The translations under genes and the position numbers were made by a program. The notes beneath the pieces are model-generated. The model was not told the DNA's origin. It saw only the letters and a program-made list of their open reading frames with translations, and did not search any database. This document shows, in pieces, positions 38,401-48,500 of a stretch of DNA of 64,000 nt. The DNA lies in assembly GCA_905147135.1 (NCBI GenBank), contig LR990046.1, forward strand, positions 13,856,501 to 13,920,500, given 5' to 3'. Source of the stretch: Blastobasis lacticolella. Taxonomy: Eukaryota > Arthropoda > Insecta > Lepidoptera > Blastobasidae. Numbering within the stretch: the stretch's first letter is position 1; the number at the start of each line of letters is the position of its first letter.

Positions 38401-40704
38401 TAGATACGAGTATTTAGGTTCTAATAGATTTAGGTTATCCTACGTTATCGAGTACAAGACAAACTCCACTTTGTAGTGATACTAGACCATTAGGAGGCCC
38501 ACAAAACCACAGCCACATTAAAGTTACTTTTCTCTCCCGCTGACACTTGTACATGGCTGCGGACTCCCTCATTATAAGGGGCAGCATTCCTATAGAACAG
38601 TACAGTAACAGCACAATGCTCGCCGAAGTAATTGTCCATCAGGATAATGAATTAGTAAATCAGTATCAAGCTGCAGGATAAGCTTGTCCCGTTCATTTCC
38701 CAACTTCTGTATGTCATTTTAATCGTAGCTCTTAGATTCTGAAGCTGTTAGGGTTTTGTGACTATAATGTGGATGAAAAGCGAAACTGCGGGGATGTGAG
38801 GCACGCCGATTTTGTTATTTTTTTATTTAGCTGTTTATTGTGCATAGGAAATGCATAGCAAATAAATGTTTGGTGTCAAGCTGTGCACATTTTGTGGTCT
38901 CCTAAACGTCTACTATCACTACACAGTGACTTTTTTCTTGTACTCGATGACGTGGGATAAGCTATGGCGCCCTCATAATGTATAATGGGTTACCTAATGT
39001 TCTGTAGAGGCAAGCAAGCTTTAGAACTCACAATCAAGTTTTAGCCCATGCATAAATTGTTGCACGATGTTATGGAACTCTTGTAGGGGATCTGAAACGA
39101 TTAGCAGTTTATTATAATGGTCTACATAATATATTCTACTTGTGCTCGTCGTTTTTATACAGGCTGTAAAAAGACCGCTAGCATTAATTTAAACCCCATG
39201 TTCTACCCATGGAACTGAACAACTTTCCCCAAGAAACATACCCGCGCTGACGTCGCGCGGCCAGCCAGCCTGCACGCTTTACATTGCGCGCTTTTACTTA
39301 AATTGCATTTTCTTACAACTTAAATTTGAACTTTGAGTGTCTAAATTAATTGTGAACGATGTAGTTATCGATAATTGATATTTTTTAGTACAAAAATACA
39401 ACTTAAAAATAAACGCAATTTCTGCCTAAACTATGAGTTTCCGCGGGTATGTTTCTTGGGGAAAGTTGTTCAGTTTCATGGGTAGAATATGAGGTTTCAA
39501 TTAATGCTAACGGTCTTTTTACACCCTGTATAAACAAAGCTCTGATTCTGTTCTAGTGTAAGAGTTTAGGGAGCACCAACCTTTCTAATTCCCGACACAA
39601 AAATAATTTGAAGCATTTATCTATCTCACTAATAAAGCTAGATTAGGGTCTGGAATAAGACATAGGCTACTTTCTTTCATAAAACAATGTTATTTTTAAT
39701 AGTATATTTCAATCATTATAATAAAACAAATAAAGAATAATATGAAAATACAATTATTATAATGTAAATTGAGTGTGGCAAAAATACACTTCCGTCTGTT
39801 TCGTCTTTCATTTTTGGTTCTGGTCTCGATGGACAGATATCCAATATTTAAAAAAAGGAATAGTTATATCCTCAGAGACGACCTTGAGTATGTTGTTGCC
39901 CGGAGTGTGCAGCGCGCTTCAGAAACTATACGGGACCTGACGATGCAAAATAATCCAGCACGCAGTGTTCGGCGAACATGCCCGATACGCTGCAGTAACG
40001 CGTCATACCCATGAGACTGCGAAATGAGTTATTATTTTGCACTCTCATTTACGCGATTTAAGAGAGAAGTTTGTTTGATGGGACTGTAGTTTGACGATGC
40101 TCCCAAGTCACTCGTTCTGTTATATATTTAATACATAAAATGTATAACATACATAGTTTACTTTAGTGAAGATTGCCCGCATATGATGAATGTTCAATGC
40201 TTAACATATCGTTGCCTGGGGATTTACCCCTTTTCATATTTTTTACTGCTTCCTCGACATCGTCTGCAAAAAACAATACGAAATCTGTCCCCCCGACCTG
40301 CACACACTGTCCAGCACGGGCGACTCGGTGTTCAGGCCTACTTTCTTCGGTCGTAGACCTCAGGGTAAGCAGGTTCCAAATGATGAAGAGACTGTATCTT
40401 TAATGAATTTAATTTGTAGAACAAAGAATTACAACGCTAATGAGAGGCTGCTGATCCTCGTGAAAGGTAGTTGGATAGTGATTCGTGAATACGTTTAAAT
40501 ATTTGAATTCTAAATATGATTTACTTACAATGGGGTAGTTCTTGGGAGAGCAATTTTTGAGCGTAACAAACAAATCCTATATAAACAAATCATTTATCGA
40601 TAAATCTACTATTACATTCCATATGTATTGTGTCATATAGATATCATTATTTAAAAACCACGTACATCAGAGTAACTTACCCTCAACACTTGGCTACAAG
40701 GCTT
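32426..40704 (-). CDS. Mesothelin/otoancorin-like helical protein, eleven exons, 5-prime end not found
   Basis: Exons in transcription order are 40681-40704, 40529-40576, 40228-40297, 39032-39091, 37581-37701, 36868-37051, 35756-35977, 35447-35596, 34711-34782, 33120-33245 and 32426-32629. All ten junctions are phase-compatible and give 426 codons to a TAA. Recognisable stretches are TQDWMQTAVNAFFIMVHGN, LLCGVPMNLMRKLSS, WSARDVSRLGMLLAEVDG followed by PELALINPEAMSGI, and EIQLGYLGHKPLNILARKI. The repeating pattern of helices ending in Leu-x-x-Ile-x-Pro-Glu-Ala resembles the C-terminal solenoid of the mesothelin/otoancorin/stereocilin group, whose members are extracellular and often GPI-anchored. 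A hydrophobic C-terminus (IWIFSWLLWVSM) would fit an anchor signal. The group assignment is by eye and moderate to weak; the gene model is stronger. The 24-base and 70-base exons are the least certain. The N-terminus, with any signal peptide, lies upstream and unseen. Confidence 0.6.
33320..33660 (+). mobile_element. tRNA-headed SINE, most complete copy
   Basis: The head at 33325-33385 reads like a tRNA (GTGGCCGAGTGGTTAAGG A box, loop CTCGTAA, degenerate B box GGTTCTAATCC). It is followed by the ~260-bp body shared with 14213, 49245, 54960, 56035 and 63745, ending ACCGGGACATTAACGCCAGGTGAT. It lies antisense inside an intron of the minus-strand gene at 32426-40704. The anticodon-like CGT suggests a tRNA-Thr origin, which is uncertain. 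Confidence 0.7.
34245..34680 (-). mobile_element. LINE C-terminal fragment
   Basis: On the minus strand this encodes LEHRRRVARLSVFYRLHFGE followed by CAKQLHDLIPP-like sequence, the conserved tail of a lepidopteran non-LTR polyprotein. It is followed by a non-coding 3-prime region ending in GCCACCTCACCTGGTGGTAAGTG as read on the plus strand. A better copy is at 41430-42110. Frames are broken. Confidence 0.65.
36033..36235. repeat. Interspersed repeat remnant
   Basis: The stretch starting CATCATCATCAGCCTATC and containing GGTTGGCAAACAGTTTTGC has the look of a common lepidopteran interspersed repeat. A loosely similar start occurs at 23101. It contains no frame or splice signals of its own. Confidence 0.35.
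36331..36374. repeat. 20-bp hairpin with 4-base loop
   Basis: The arms GATGTGGAAGGCGTATTAAG (36331-36350) and CTTAATACACCTTCCACATC (36355-36374) pair at 19 of 20 positions with loop GACT. The arm sequence GGATGTGGAAGG recurs at 36694 within a retroelement-like repeat, so this is probably two repeat ends joined head to head. Confidence 0.75.
36730..36845 (-). repeat. Retroelement 3-prime-end repeat
   Basis: On the minus strand this reads GGTGTTGC..ATAGGCGGCGGTGACCACTTTCCATCAGGTGGCCCGCTTGCC, matching 47345-47455 (plus, ending in poly-A) and 44505-44600 (minus). The three copies define a LINE or SINE 3-prime family. It contains no coding sequence. Confidence 0.6.
37106..37220. mobile_element. 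115-bp palindromic MITE
   Basis: The outer arms GGCACCGCCGATCTC and GAGATTAGCGGTGCC pair imperfectly. The inner arms CCCTCTGGAATGACGTCACA and TGTGACATCATTCCAGAGGG pair at 19 of 20. The whole stretch folds on itself around a ~12-base loop. It lies in the intron between exons 37581-37701 and 36868-37051 of the minus-strand gene. Confidence 0.7.
38624..38744 (-). pseudogene. Decayed duplicate of exon 37581-37701
   Basis: This 121-base segment matches the 121-base coding exon about 1 kb away along its whole length, including flanking intron sequence on both sides. It keeps the acceptor (..AACAG) but has a TAA in frame where the active exon has GTA. Its donor reads CG|GCGAGC where the active one reads CG|GTGAGC. 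Long stretches stay identical, for example the part encoding LIHYPDGQLLR. I infer a tandem exon duplication followed by loss of the upstream copy. Confidence 0.75.
39160..39538. mobile_element. 379-bp MITE with ~95-bp inverted repeats and TA flanks
   Basis: The left end CAGGCTGTAAAAAGACCG pairs with the right end CGGTCTTTTTACACCCTG. Pairing continues inward through CATTAAT, CCATG-GAACTGAACAACTTTC and CCCAAGAAACATACCCGCG. TA duplications flank it. The core is AT-rich. The ends and TA target fit a mariner-derived MITE. It lies between two exons of the minus-strand gene. Confidence 0.75.
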
Positions 40705-41199
40705 CTGAGGAAGTGCGAATATTTTTTAAATCACCCACTTTTTTAATCAGATTCGTACACAAATTGGAAATAGACAAATCATTTTATTTACTCATTAAAT
40801 TTTAAAACCCATCAGAGGAAAACTTATTTTTTTAAGGGCATAAGTAAGTACGTAATACACCTAGCAACGTTTTCCCTGCACTTCTTACGAGGTGCACTGC
40901 TCTGGACTGGCGAGGCGAATCTTGATTGGTGTGTGTGAATCGTCAGTTATGCCGAAACTTGCATGTGAGGTGGTTGTGTCACTATTTTCCCGCGCTTTAG
41001 TGCAAGAGTAAGTTCTACAATTTTAAATTTTTGGTTCTCAGTTTTCAGGTGTCACATTTTTACTATCTAATTGTGCTAGTTTTGGTAAACGGGTTTTAAG
41101 GTGTAATACCTAATTTCTAAATGTAGATAACCAGTAACAAATTAGCTCTTTTCAAAGCCGAGGAAAGTCAAAATATATGCGTTTTGGTGAATTCCATGG

Positions 41200-41235
41200 T
41201 GTAATTTCCATGTATAAAACACCATGGAAATTACA
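41200..41235. repeat. Perfect 13-bp hairpin in a CCATGGAAATT-rich patch
   Basis: TGTAATTTCCATG (41200-41212) pairs with CATGGAAATTACA (41223-41235). A further direct CCATGGAAATTCC follows at 41242. No gene is adjacent. Confidence 0.7.
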
Positions 41236-41429
41236 TGAAACCCATGGAAATTCCCTTGTTTCTGGTTGCAATGGCACAAATAAAATGTTCTCTAGTTCTA
41301 ACCAACCGAATTAGATGAATCGTAGCCTAGATTTTTGGGCAGTCACGTTGCTCTACCGTAGGTCATCGCTGGCAACACACATTAGTCAAAGACCTTCGTC
41401 TAGAGACGAACTATTTTTTAAATAATTGA

Positions 41430-42110
41430 TCTAGGAAGGCTTTTGACCGGCACCTCACCTGGTGGTACGTGATAATGCAGCCGATGATGAAGCCTACAGC
41501 CTATTCACTCTAGCCTTGAAGACGTCTAGCATGAAGCGCTGATCCGGATCGCGTCTCCCGATGGCGGCGCAGGGCCGGCGGAATGAGGTCGTGAAACTGC
41601 TTCGCACACTCTCCGAAATGCAACCTGTAGAAGACCGACAAACGCGCAACCCTACGCCGATGCTCGAGGCTCTGCAGCTTTGCTTCAATCAACTGTGGTT
41701 CACAAATTAACTTCTTTGCATGTTTTTCCACCGAATCCAAAGCAGCCAGTTGGTATTTAGCTGATCCATCCCAGAGGTAGCAGCAGTACTCCATGCAAGA
41801 TCGGACTTGTGCTTGATATAACTGAAGCAACTGCCTTGTTGTGTGAAAGTGAAGTACCGCTTGACCTTCGAGAGGATTCCAAGTTTTTTGGCTGCAGCCT
41901 TTGCTTTTGATTCGATGTACTATTCAATGTTGAGATAGGTTGATAACTCAACACCCAGGAGCAGTAAGTTGTCAGTGATTTTCACAATACATTCCGGAAA
42001 GTCGGAGCTAGATGGAATGGACTCCGTTGATAGGAAATCAAACACGCCTGTGTTTTGGTAGCGTTGAACGCCACTAGATTGCCTTCGCCTCAATCGGACA
42101 CTAAAGTGAG
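41430..42110 (-). mobile_element. LINE C-terminal fragment, longest copy
   Basis: The minus strand encodes LYQAQVRSCMEYCCYLWDG, then LDSVEKHAKKLI, LEHRRRVARLSVFYRLHFGE and CAKQFHDLIPPA. This is the region after the reverse transcriptase in lepidopteran non-LTR elements. Upstream reading frames (41757-42100) are shifted and broken. Related fragments are at 34245-34680 and 6505-6720. Confidence 0.7.
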
Positions 42111-42849
42111 AACTTCGTTCAAGTTTTATTTTAATATTTTATTTTTATACAGACTTTCAAAAATTAGTTGCAAGAAATTAAAATAAATAAGTATTCATAA
42201 ATATTAGTAATTAAGGTCAAACTTTATTTGTTAATAGCAGAGTTAGTTTATTAGTAGTAAAGAATTGAAGTGTTTTAATTAGAATCTTATAAATTCTCAT
42301 AAAAAAGTCCAAAAAAGTATGTTAAGGATTGTTTAAGTATTTTATTTTAACTTTTAAGAGTTTACGGATAACTAAGATTAGTTAGTGCGAGTATTTAGAT
42401 TTCGTACATGTTGATACATGATATACATGTTATGGGAATAAATTATATTATATAATAAATTTGTTAATTATATTACTTTCATGTTCTTATTTTGAGTTCC
42501 TTTGTATGTTTCGAAAATAAAGCAATTATTTTTTAATAAATATAGTTTTAAACTTTTAATGCATGTAGTTCTTAATACTACCCCAACTAACTTTTATTTG
42601 AGCTTTATTGTACCTATATCTGATATGGTGTTTAGTTTAGATCAATTAAATTAAATTACAATGAAGACATTACAATAAAGAAATTACAATAAAGACCCAC
42701 GGGACTTTATTGTAATTTCCATGATCCGCAAATTCTATACATATTTTTTAGCAAAGGTATAGATCCGGTACGTGTCGAATTTTTATATGTTATCTAAATT
42801 TGCATAAGCTTTAAAAATGTTTGTGTGATTTACTTTAATTAAGAGATTT

Positions 42850-43128
42850 TTTAAATACCATTGTAATTACACGGAGAACACATTTCCGAAGAACCACCCT
42901 AATAATATAATTAATGATTATACGAGCGCGTCCGGCATGTTCGCGTACGCGCACGTGGACGGCTTCCACGCGAACCTGCGCAAGCGCAGCGCCCGCGCCG
43001 CGGCGCGCGTCTGGCTGCGCGGCGGCTGCAACACCATCCTAGCTGTGATAGCGGACCGGCTGGACAGTCGCTTCAATAAGCACTGGACCAGTCTACATCG
43101 CAGCATTTGTACGAACGTGGTGATTTAG
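42850..43128 (+). CDS. Candidate terminal exon of an unrecognised plus-strand gene
   Basis: A sharply GC-rich island (about 42928-43090) in AT-rich DNA holds an open frame that runs from at least 42855 to a stop at 43126-43128. It includes the stretch MFAYAHVDGFHANLRKRSAR and then GGCNTILAVIADRLDSRF. Poly(A) signals follow (AATAAA near 43200 and 43268). I see neither a confident acceptor nor an upstream exon, and I do not recognise the protein. It could also be a gene fragment or retrocopy. The first in-frame ATG is at 42937. Confidence 0.35.
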   Translation, partial: FKYHCNYTENTFPKNHPNNIINDYTSASGMFAYAHVDGFHANLRKRSARAAARVWLRGGCNTILAVIADRLDSRFNKHWTSLHRSICTNVVI

Positions 43129-43784
43129 GTCTTTGAGTAACTACAGTCTGTACCTATATATCCGTATCTGTTAAAGTATCTATGCTGTTGTCTCGCTTGT
43201 AATAAATTATATTATTGTACTGTTTGACATATTACCCATGTAATGCAATTATGGGTCAATCGGCCTGAAATAAATGATTTTTATTTTTTATTTATTTTAT
43301 TTATTATTTTACTAAATCTGAACACTTGGGAGCGCCGTCCACTGGCAAGGACTCTACTTTAAACTGAGCGATATATGGAAGCGATTCACGCTAGAAAACA
43401 TGACGAATTCGAGATGTCACAGCGCGATAATTAGGCCCCTAGAGATATAATCCACTCTCATGCGCAAATTGCACTCGCAACTCGCATGACTCGAGATATA
43501 GGACCTACTTACCTATAACCGTTGTTGGTGGTTCCTTTTTTGTCCAAGATATTACAGGTCGTTTTAATTTATCCTTTTTCTTCTGGCTTTGTGCACATTG
43601 TAAATCTGCTATTCGGATTAATTACAAATGTTAAAAAGCTAGTTCTTCAAACAACAATTTTCAAAAATCTACGTCAGCACCCTATTTACTTTTGAAAAAA
43701 AATGATCCATAGATGCCGCCATACCAAACAGTCGCTCGTGGTGAATGGTTAAGTGTGAATTCGAGGTATTAATTCGTGTTTCAT

Positions 43785-44045
43785 CATCACAACCCATATC
43801 AGTTCACTGCAAAACTTAGGCCCTCTCCCACGAAAGGGGAGGTCATTGCCATAATCTCCACGCTCGGTAGGCGGGTTGGAGATCGCAGTGTTATAAATAT
43901 AACAATGGAAAAAGCTGCTGCCCATTTTCCATTCTATATAGAAGAGTTTCTATCTTTTAATTTTATACATTAGTCGCCTTGTACAACACCCACGATTGTA
44001 AGGGGCTGGTGCTATTCTACTCTGCCGGACACCACACGGCTAATT
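43785..44045 (+). repeat. Interspersed repeat, uninterrupted copy
   Basis: This shares CATCATCACA.CCC, CCTCTCCCACGAAA, CCATAATCTCCACGCT and CATTAGTCGCC with the split copy at 12600-13215. It ends in TGCCGGACACCACACGGCT. It contains no protein. Confidence 0.55.
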
Positions 44046-44504
44046 CATCTAGATTCATTTAGAGCTAAATTGCAAACGCGAGGTAGACCACCCTTTACTT
44101 TAGATGTTAAAATCTTTCACACAACGCCGCCCACGCCTTAAGGATTGAGGCTCCTGAAAGACTAGATGGTTCTATTCGCCATGTTTAAAAGTCAAATCGT
44201 GCCTAAGACTGTATTGGAAAGTGTAGGCACTGTATCAACTACTATTGCATATTTTTCAGTCCATGAAGCTGCCAGATGAAAGATTTTAATGGCTTTAGCC
44301 AGGTATGGTTTTCATTAGACCTAACTAACTACACTAGCTTTTGAAAGCTTCGCTGGTGTATAAGGGAACATATAATCGGCACCCTTTTGACATGTTTGAC
44401 AAACGAACAAAGACTTTTACTTTACGCAAGTTATTTCACACTATATAAGTGAAAATTCATTTTTTTCCTTATGTTATACCACAGAATACCCAAACTGTTT
44501 TACG

Positions 44505-44600
44505 ACAAATAAAAAGGCAAACCAGCCACAAGATGGAAAGTGGTCACCGCTGCCAATGGACATCTGCAACACCAGGGCTATCACTAATGCAATTTCCACC
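44505..44600 (-). repeat. Retroelement 3-prime-end repeat, second copy
   Basis: The complement matches 36730-36845 and 47345-47455 (GGTGTTGCAGATGTCCATTGG..CACTTTCCATC). It lies just downstream of the small secreted-peptide gene at 44613-44840. Confidence 0.55.
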
Positions 44601-44612
44601 TCTAAAGAGATC

Positions 44613-44840
44613 TTAAATAACATCTAGAAAGATCCCATGACTGTGGCTGTGACAGTGTCCACATCCGTCTTTCAAACCTTCGCGTGTACCATGGTCTAAA
44701 ATAAATATGTCAAAATTTAAAATTATGGTTAAACACTTACAAGTCTGCCGCGTATCATTGGATAAAGCGTATAGATAATTACTGTAAGCCGTAACACAAG
44801 AGATAACACAATTAACTACTAAAATATATTTGAGTAGCAT
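44613..44840 (-). CDS. Two-exon gene for a 60-residue secreted Cys/His-rich peptide
   Basis: Exon 1 (44741-44840) starts at an ATG and encodes a classic signal peptide, MLLKYILVVNCVISCVTA, then YSNYLYALSNDTRQT, ending at a strong donor (ACTT|GTAAGT) in phase 1. Exon 2 (44613-44695) follows a TTTATTTTAG acceptor in the matching phase and adds a tail with the compact motif CGHCHSHSHG, ending LDVI and TAA. The intron is 45 bases, near the lower limit for insects. The mature peptide would be about 42 residues with one potential N-glycosylation site (NDT), two Cys and four His spaced like a metal site. I do not recognise a family. TATAAG and a TCAGT initiator-like element lie 30-55 bases upstream of the ATG. 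It is antisense to, and 0.7 kb from, the Cys/Pro-rich gene. Confidence 0.55.
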   Translation of the reverse strand: MLLKYILVVNCVISCVTAYSNYLYALSNDTRQTCKCLTIILNFDIFILDHGTREGLKDGCGHCHSHSHGIFLDVI

Positions 44841-45131
44841 TTTTAAATTCGTCTCACTGATACGTTATTACACTTATAATGTAATGTGTCTAATCAAGAT
44901 GGCTATGCAAGCCAATATTTAGATTTTATGGTTTTTTTCTGAAAACCCTGTAGAAGTACCCTGTAGTCAACATAATTATTTAAAAGATTTGACTGTTCTG
45001 CTACTGGGGGGGCCCCATGTTCCACTAGCTAAAGTCACCCAACGTAGAAATCCCCCTGGCGTGTATGATCGTTTTTGTTTCACTTATCTATATCTTTAAA
45101 TTTTATATATTGGAGCAAAATACAAGTACAG

Positions 45132-45266
45132 TCAACGGGATCACCGATGATAGCTATGGCATACCTGGTTCTTGCTGATATGACCTACATACAGCAGAAG
45201 CATTTCTGGCGGTACAAACCCCAAAAAGTATTCGGGCAGACCTCAATAGATAAAAATGTACAATAA
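45132..45266 (+). CDS. Candidate terminal exon, stop codon inside the poly(A) signal
   Basis: After AAGTACAG a 44-residue frame runs to TAA at 45264-45266 and includes YIQQKHFWRYKPQKVFGQTS. The stop lies within AATAAA (45262-45267). It looks like a last exon of a short plus-strand gene whose earlier exons I cannot find. Alternatively it is a 39-residue small open frame from the ATG at 45147. No family is recognised. Confidence 0.35.
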   Translation, partial: STGSPMIAMAYLVLADMTYIQQKHFWRYKPQKVFGQTSIDKNVQ

Positions 45267-45507
45267 AAACTATTTTCTAATAATTATTTTTGCATGGACT
45301 TTATTATCTACAGATAACGTTGACAGCCAACGCCAAAGAAATTGAAACTTTACCAAATTCACAAACACTGTCAAGTATTTTGGGTCTATACTAAATTTAT
45401 GAAAACAGTGAATATAATCCAACTGGAACATTTCCTTTTCCTTGTACCTGATTTTGGTGTTGGAACACCAAATTAGAACACCAGCCGCCGCGGCCCCTGC
45501 TGCGGGG

Positions 45508-48500
45508 ATGTATTCTTCGTCTTCAAGCACCTCCATTCGCACTATACGCACGTATTCGAATGAGGATGCGTGTTTCAAGTATTCCTATGAGTATGAGGAT
45601 CCAATTTATAACAGCGCATACTATTCGCCATGGGCCACTGACAACCTTGTGTACTACGCCAAAGTCGTAAGTCTAAACAAACTCAATTATTAAAAATATA
45701 TTACCAACATATACGTAATTATTCCTTTCGTGATTTTATTTGGTTTTATCTATTTTATACTCAACTTATCTTAACAGGCGCCTAATAATAGAGAACGCAG
45801 GAGAGATAATCCAAACTGCTTCGTAAGAGCATTCCGATGGTACACTCAAGTGAGTAGAATAACAGATTCATTTTATAAGGCTACCTATAGGCTATTACAG
45901 CCGCCCTGACAGGTAGCTCGCTTAGGGCCTAGAACATAGATAGGAGTCTAGTGGGTGGCGACTAGAGAAGCGCTACCCTCTAAGCGTCTATCTAGCCGCT
46001 AAGCAAAGCCACCTGCTAGTACGGTATTAGCCTACGAAGTTTACGATTTTAATAATTTAGTCAGTTGGAAAAATTCATTCATATCTTGCCCTTTACTATT
46101 GACTAAAATACATGCTACTTGCTCCTGGTACAGCGCACGTGCCAGGATCAGACGTGCATCAGTCTGAGGACATATGAACTTTTCCCCAGCGCTCTACTGC
46201 CCTATTAGCCATGCTGTCTGCAATCTGGCTATCTTTAAACTTGCCCTTTTTCTTTGGAAAGGAGCATGTGCCACAGACAGAGTCCGGCGGCAGCGAGCCG
46301 TGCAACGACGACGCAGTCGGGTTCGCAGACTGGCTTGATGCCAAATACGGGCAGTACCTAGCGGAGCATCCGTGCGGCCAATGTTGCCAAGGACCTAACG
46401 ACAAGTATGTGAACCCTTCGTCGTATGACGCAGGCAGCCTGCGTCGATCTATCGGCGCTGGTCCGTGCAGACAGTCGGTGTCGAATCACTGACAAGCTAG
46501 CGGCGAATAGTACCGACAAGATCTGAGGCAGACCGGGATTTATCCACCACGTTCTCCCAGTGCTGGTAAATCGGTGTAGGCTTCGTGCACTCTACCTACG
46601 TCTAAAAATCATGTATTAAGACCTAGTACAGGATTACAGGAAAAACTTTGGCAAGCAGACGGCGCGGAAAGAAATACCGGTGGTAGGCACTGACAAGCCT
46701 GAGGACTTTGCCTGCATATGTGACGGAGCCTTAAATATTTCCGGGGCGGAGTTGCTGCATTTTGGAATTCCAATTCGAAGGATGAGGCAGCTAGTGTAAT
46801 TTAACCAACTTGAAATTACACTACAGCACGCCTGTTTTAGATATTTCTTATTCATTAAAAAATATTGCTTGTATTAAGGAAAACAATAACTTACAGTTCA
46901 CAATGTTCATGGACCTCATCCACATATATATGTGGAGGGTCGCAGGTCAAGCGGTATCGCAATGTTTAAAATACATAATGGACAGCGCTTCTGCCAGGTC
47001 TACGGAGAACCGTCCTAGCTGCTCAGCCTCTTCAGACATTAAGGGACCTATTCGATTCCATCGAGCGTTTCGCGGTCCATAGCGTCTCGTAACACGCAAG
47101 TTCTATTGACCGCGGAATGCTCGAACGCGAGGACGCTTTCTGCCTGATAGGTCTCTTAAAGTCGGCTATTACCCAAGACACCAGCAAGTCCAAGGGGTTG
47201 GCGCAGTATCGTTCTCTGCCGAGCATTACAACAGTTTACCGATTTCATCCATGGGGTGGGGATTTGGGGAACCGTGGCTTTGGCAGTGGAGTGGCATTTG
47301 CTTTTTGCTGCCAGAGCAACGTGTTATAGAGGTGGGCAAACGCATTAGCGATACTCTTGGTGTTGCTAATGTCTATAGGCAGTGGTGACCACTTTCCATC
47401 AGGTGGCCCGCTTGCCTGTTTGCCTACCGTATGAAATTAAAAAAAAAAAAAAACTTAAGAGAATGGAAAACAAAATAATAGTTTGCCTTTTTTAGAATTT
47501 CCTTCGTATCCCTGTAAATATTATGTATATATTTTTATTTCCAGCTCCTCAAAGAAAAAACGACCCCGTCAAAAAAAAGGAGAAGATGGAAAAATGGTTA
47601 TGGTGTATGTGTTCTTGTACCTATTCCTTAGCCCTGCCTAAGAATTCAGAATTCTGTATTCTTAGCCGTCGCATTAGAAAGGTCTAGCCAAGCGGTTCGT
47701 GTGACTGGCTCGTCGTGTGATGGAATTCCATCCTTATATATCGTATGTAAATACGATATAAAAGGATGGAATTTCCGCCTGCTACTTGTGCCCCGAATTC
47801 GGAAATAGTCCGGCGGAATGAGATCGCTCAATTCCTTCACACACTTACTGAAATTAAAACTGTAAATATTAACAGCTGCGCAACCCTCGTAGCATGCTTA
47901 TCCATCGAATCCAAAGTAGTCATTTAGTATATTATAGTAACCATACCCAAAGTGTACTCCGCGGAGCCCTGGGGCTCTGCAAGAATACTGGTCATAGGTA
48001 CCTATATACCTACTTGATGATTCAACGTTAAATATATTTTTTTTTATTATCTTTCTCTTAAATAGTACGAGAGTTTAGTAAATATCATCAATTACTTATT
48101 GATCCACATATTTCAACCGAACGGTCAATCCTGGCTTCTGCCAGTGTCCGCTATCCTGCTCATTGTCAACTTTACCCGGTCTTTAGACCTCGCGTCGATA
48201 GCCTCGTACGCCGTTGGCTCTCGCATCCGACTCAGCGATATCAATCCATTGCTTCTTGAGCCGCCCACGAGACCTCTATCCAAATACCGGCAAGTGTACT
48301 ACGTTTCCTTGGGGCTTACGCAATACGTAACTAAACAGCGCAATCGAGCCGCCAGGCAACAACCATCGTTTTGTCGCATCCATCTGCACCATAAACCTTG
48401 TTACTGTAGCTCTGTATGTTCTTCTGCAGTCTCCAACAACGTAGTTGCGACAAACAGGATTTTCAGCCTATGTAGCTACAAAAACAAATCAAATTACATA

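Noticed and set aside
39769..40014. 81-residue plus-strand frame
   Set aside because: It has no family resemblance and lies between phase-linked exons of the minus-strand gene. It is probably an old retroelement fragment.
40228..40297. Retroelement origin for this exon (it reads FFADDVEEAV, recalling the FADD box)
   Set aside because: The surrounding sequence lacks other reverse transcriptase motifs, and the 70-base exon supplies exactly the phase change needed between its neighbours. Some doubt remains.
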